From positions 1 to 8,587 of the forward strand of contig CAMBJI010000071.1 in NCBI GenBank assembly GCA_945867725.1: 8,587 nt of DNA, written 5' to 3'. The notes below the pieces were generated by a model, which saw nothing but the letters and a program-made list of their open reading frames with translations, searched no databases and was not told the origin of the DNA. Shown in pieces: positions 6,266 through 8,587 of the stretch. Made by a program: the position numbers and the translations under genes. The first letter of the stretch is position 1. Each line of letters starts with the position of its first letter. Origin of the DNA: Bordetella parapertussis (GTDB lineage: Bacteria; Pseudomonadota; Gammaproteobacteria; Burkholderiales; Burkholderiaceae_D).

Positions 6266-6802
6266 TTAGTCGAGGCTTTCGATCGTCAGCGAAAGATTAG
6301 TGTAAATGCAGAGCTGGCCAGCGATGGTCAGCGATTTTTTGACAATCTCTGTGGGCGACAATTCAGTGTTTTCCTGCAAGGCCTTGGCAGCCGACTGCGC
6401 GTAGCCGCCACCGGAGCCTATTGCGCCGATACCATCTTCGGGCTCAAGCACATCGCCATTGCCGGTGATGATTAGTGTCGATTCACGATCCGCGACCAGC
6501 AGCATGGCTTCAAGACGTCGCAGCATACGATCGGTGCGCCAGTCCTTGGCCAGTTCAACCGAGGCGCGCATCAGATTACCCTGATGGGTTTCGAGTTTGG
6601 ATTCAAAGCGCTCGATCAGGGTAAATGCATCCGCAGTACCGCCAGCAAAACCGGCCAGTACTTTGCCGTGAAACAGCTTGCGTACTTTGCGCGCAGAGCC
6701 TTTCATGACCACATTGCCTAGCGTGACCTGACCATCGCCGCCAAGCGCCACGGTCGAGCCGTGCCGTACCGAAAGGATGGTCGTGCCGTGAAATTGTTCC
6801 AT
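6266..6802 (-). CDS. hslV: ATP-dependent protease peptidase subunit HslV (ClpQ)
   Basis: A threonine peptidase of the proteasome beta type, assembling as a double hexamer capped by HslU. The product has 178 residues. The start at 6802 gives MEQFHG followed by TTILSVRHG, so T7 is the expected N-terminal nucleophile after removal of a six-residue leader; E. coli removes only Met. Supporting residues are [10 protein letters not shown] (21-30), K34 in VMKG, K39 (equivalent to mature K33) and [12 protein letters not shown] (51-62), with [19 protein letters not shown] further on. GAGAGA about 7 nt upstream is a usable Shine-Dalgarno. An upstream in-frame start at 6868 adds residues unlike the family and was rejected. 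hslU follows after 16 nt. Confidence 0.98.
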   Translation of the reverse strand: MEQFHGTTILSVRHGSTVALGGDGQVTLGNVVMKGSARKVRKLFHGKVLAGFAGGTADAFTLIERFESKLETHQGNLMRASVELAKDWRTDRMLRRLEAMLLVADRESTLIITGNGDVLEPEDGIGAIGSGGGYAQSAAKALQENTELSPTEIVKKSLTIAGQLCIYTNLSLTIESLD

Positions 6803-6831
6803 GTCGGATCTCTCAAAAAATAAGCACCTGC

Positions 6832-6855
6832 CGAAATAAGCCGCGAGGCTATTCG
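6832..6855 (-). promoter_or_regulatory. Hairpin in the hslV leader
   Basis: On the minus strand, CGAATAGCC and GGCTTATTTCG can form a stem with two single-T bulges around the tetraloop TCGC, about 30 nt before the hslV start. E. coli hslVU mRNA is known to carry an inverted repeat in its leader that stabilises it; whether this hairpin is equivalent is inference. No convincing sigma32 (CTTGAA/CCCCAT) or sigma70 promoter was found between 6803 and 6911. Confidence 0.4.
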
Positions 6856-6911
6856 CCATCCAATTCAAACTAAAAGGTGAAGTTGCAGACAGCTTGAGGG
6901 CGGTCTTACTT

Positions 6912-8072
6912 TCAGGTTTTGCGATGGATGATCTTCAGCTTGCCGTCTCCACCCACGAGTCGCAGCAAGACAGAGACAAGAAAGCTCGTATGCCGCAATT
7001 CTACCGGTTTGATGCTGGCGAGTCGGTTCAAGTCCGTGAGCAGGGGTGACGCGGCATTGAAATCCACGCGTTGCAAGTCCCTACAGTCCAGCACGATACG
7101 TTCATGGCATTGTGCATGGGCGTTAATCTCTGCCAGCAGGCTACTGACCGGCATTTCGATGGTGGTGGGCATGATGAAGGCCTGATCCGAGCTGACAGTG
7201 TTCGCGTCCTGCAGGGCTAGCTGACTTGAGCGCGGCGCGGGTGGCGACACTTCATAGGTGATGCTGTAATCAATGCAGGCGGCTTCATAAGCTGTCGTAT
7301 CCTGTACCAACCAGAGCAATTCCATCAGAAGCCGCCAGCCGGTCTCGTCATCATCACGCCGGCCCGGTTGGATCAGACCGTAAATTCTTTCCGTCAGCGT
7401 ATCAACATGCTTGAGGCTCACTTCGCAGGCCTGTGCTTGCCATTCAGAGAGCGTGTTCAGCAAGGCGCTGCAACCGGCCAGATCAACCTCACTCACATTG
7501 ACAAATTCAAGACGGAAGCGCCGATGCCGGCAGCCCATTTGAAACAGATGGTCCAGCATGGGCGCACTGCTGCCTGAGAGTTTGCCGCGGAAGCTCATTA
7601 CGGGCAGTTTGTCAGCGGCGGCATTGGCCGTCATTGTTTCGACGCATTGCCATGGGGGTGGTGATGTTTCGAAGCGCTCTGCATAGACCAGTGCATGCTG
7701 CTCGAATGCTGCCTGATTTCCTTCTGCCTCATGCAGTTCCAGCAGCATGCGCCAAGCGATTTTTTCATCCGACTTTGGCGCTGGCTGGGTTATGGCGACC
7801 GACAGCAGTTCTCGTGCGGCAGCGGTCTGACCGCTGCCAAAGAGAATAGAGGCTTCTTCAATCGTTTGCCGAAGATTGGTGGCCTCTGCTGATAAAGAGG
7901 ATTCCGTGTTATGCGAGGGCAGGCCGGTACTGAATTCGGCAGACATTTCACATTCGATCTCATCGATTTTTTTCGAGGTGCTGAGCGCCTGCACATCTGG
8001 CTGCAACGCCTGTGCCGAAGCATTTCGCACATGGCGTGTTGCTGTTTTGCCGAATAAGCCGAAGATTTTCAC
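6912..8072 (-). CDS. Double STAS-domain protein with duplicated helical-STAS modules
   Basis: A 386-residue cytoplasmic protein with no signal peptide or membrane helix. After MKIFGLFGK and a low-complexity linker (10-65), a helical, TPR-like segment at 70-140 ([30 protein letters not shown]) leads into a STAS-like domain at about 157-238. The pattern repeats: [20 protein letters not shown] and YEVSPPAP at 245-280, then a second STAS domain at about 300-385 ([18 protein letters not shown]). Where SpoIIAA-type STAS domains carry a phosphorylated Ser after Asp, the copies here read VDLAGCSA and VDFNAASP, so classical phospho-switching may be absent. STAS domains bind nucleotides or partner proteins; the partner here is unknown. 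GTG at 8072 was chosen because MKIFGLFGK is a natural N-terminus; TTG at 8078, right after an in-frame TGA, is the alternative. Neither has a Shine-Dalgarno. A good promoter lies about 110 nt upstream. Confidence 0.8.
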   Translation of the reverse strand: MKIFGLFGKTATRHVRNASAQALQPDVQALSTSKKIDEIECEMSAEFSTGLPSHNTESSLSAEATNLRQTIEEASILFGSGQTAAARELLSVAITQPAPKSDEKIAWRMLLELHEAEGNQAAFEQHALVYAERFETSPPPWQCVETMTANAAADKLPVMSFRGKLSGSSAPMLDHLFQMGCRHRRFRLEFVNVSEVDLAGCSALLNTLSEWQAQACEVSLKHVDTLTERIYGLIQPGRRDDDETGWRLLMELLWLVQDTTAYEAACIDYSITYEVSPPAPRSSQLALQDANTVSSDQAFIMPTTIEMPVSSLLAEINAHAQCHERIVLDCRDLQRVDFNAASPLLTDLNRLASIKPVELRHTSFLVSVLLRLVGGDGKLKIIHRKT

Positions 8073-8178
8073 GTTCAATCAGATCGATGGAGAGAAACGG
8101 AGGCATTGCGAACAGCCGGGCCGCGTGGATTGGGCCATTGGAGGTGCGGTTCAAATACGAATCAGTGCCCCTGTCGCA

Positions 8179-8207
8179 ATTACAACGATGCGTGTCACTT
8201 TTGTCAA
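8179..8207 (-). promoter_or_regulatory. Sigma70-type promoter for the STAS gene
   Basis: On the minus strand a perfect TTGACA (8207-8202) is separated by exactly 17 bp from TGTAAT (8184-8179), which matches five of six -10 positions. Transcription would start near 8172, leaving a leader of about 100 nt before the GTG at 8072. It may also supply hslVU by read-through. Confidence 0.72.
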
Positions 8208-8240
8208 ACAGTGCGACGTGTAGTGTAGGCTTTTGTTGAC

Positions 8241-8279
8241 GCAGCATCAGATACCACGAGGTGTGGCCACTGATGCCGC
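8241..8279. terminator. Long stem-loop between the TonB receptor and STAS genes
   Basis: GCATCAG (8244-8250) pairs with CTGATGC (8270-8276), extended by an outer GC pair step across one mismatch (A-C on plus, G-U on minus). An inner stem CCAC/GTGG encloses the loop GAGGT. A T5 run (8282-8286) follows on the plus strand, so its terminator-like polarity is plus, opposite to the flanking genes. On the minus strand it lies 36 nt after the receptor stop and has no T tract; it may protect that mRNA 3' end. Confidence 0.45.
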
Positions 8280-8314
8280 ATATTTTTAGACTTGCTTTCT
8301 GGAACGACGTCGTA

Positions 8315-8587
8315 TCAAAAACGGGTACGCAGGCCGACGATGAGATTTCTTCCTGGCTGCGGTATGTAGTCTTTCAGCAGCGAAGTCGACAGCCGAATTT
8401 CTTCATTGAGCAGGTTGCGGGCCAGCAGGAACCAGGTGACATCGGTAGTGCCATAGCGCTGTACATAATTGACGCTGGCATCAACGCGGGTATACGCTGG
8501 TGTCGTCGTTTCTGCCGAGATGCTGCTGCTGGCAATGCGATTGTGCGCACTGGCATTCAGTACGGAGAGCGATGAGCGCCATTGCGA
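8315..8587 (-). CDS. TonB-dependent outer-membrane receptor, C-terminal end (truncated by window edge)
   Basis: The frame is open from the right edge to TGA at 8317-8315, giving 90 residues. It shows the final beta strands of a TonB-dependent receptor barrel: alternating hydrophobic and polar residues, AYTRVDASVNYVQRYG, WFLLARNLLNEEIRLSTS, LLKDYIPQPGRNLIVGLR, and a terminal Phe, the usual signal for barrel insertion by the BAM machinery. The segment NLLNxExRxxTSxLKDxxPxPGR resembles the ends of ZnuD-like zinc receptors and their relatives, but substrate cannot be fixed without the plug and loops. The N-terminal part lies outside the window. No intrinsic terminator with a T tract follows on the minus strand. 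Confidence 0.88.
   Translation of the reverse strand, partial: SQWRSSLSVLNASAHNRIASSSISAETTTPAYTRVDASVNYVQRYGTTDVTWFLLARNLLNEEIRLSTSLLKDYIPQPGRNLIVGLRTRF

Noticed and set aside
6803..6868. Upstream start extending HslV by 22 residues
   Set aside because: The added residues are unlike the family; the ATG at 6802 has GAGAGA in place and gives the expected MEQFHGTTI start.

Overview
The window looks like an ordinary chromosomal core region of a betaproteobacterium. The evidence is the HslV N-terminus with a short MEQFHG leader before the catalytic TT, the secB/grxC/gpsA cluster, and moderately GC-rich codon use throughout. No rRNA, tRNA, insertion sequence, integrase or CRISPR array was seen. 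Genus cannot be named from sequence alone.

Layout. (1) Positions 1-1570, minus strand: gpmA (2,3-bisphosphoglycerate-dependent phosphoglycerate mutase) followed 7 nt later by envC, a murein hydrolase activator cut by the left edge (signal peptide and long coiled coil only). (2) A ~98 bp divergent promoter region with a perfect TATAAT. (3) Positions 1669-4352, plus strand: a tightly packed operon of a membrane-anchored rhodanese (YibN type), grxC, secB, an exported double-SH3 protein and gpsA. Apart from the SH3 gene this is the E. coli yibN-grxC-secB-gpsA order. E. coli also has a phosphoglycerate mutase plus envC pair diverging from it, but there the mutase is the unrelated cofactor-independent enzyme. 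(4) Positions 4353-4744: a convergent intergenic zone with a terminator that is much stronger on the minus strand, plus a stretch that resembles coding sequence but is broken by stops and holds a Cys-rich peptide frame. (5) Positions 4745-8587, minus strand: the C-terminus of a TonB-dependent receptor (ZnuD-like ending), a two-STAS-domain protein with its own good sigma70-type promoter, hslV, hslU, and a 51-residue very basic small protein starting with GTG just after hslU.

Functional themes. GpmA and GpsA are central metabolism (lower glycolysis; glycerol-3-phosphate for phospholipids). SecB, GrxC and the rhodanese touch protein export and thiol chemistry, and the SH3 protein and EnvC act in the periplasm or cell wall. 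HslVU is the cytoplasmic ATP-dependent protease. The least explained parts are the duplicated STAS protein, the small basic protein after hslU, and the ~270 nt between that protein and the terminator. I see no clearly new system; those three places are where anything unexpected would sit.
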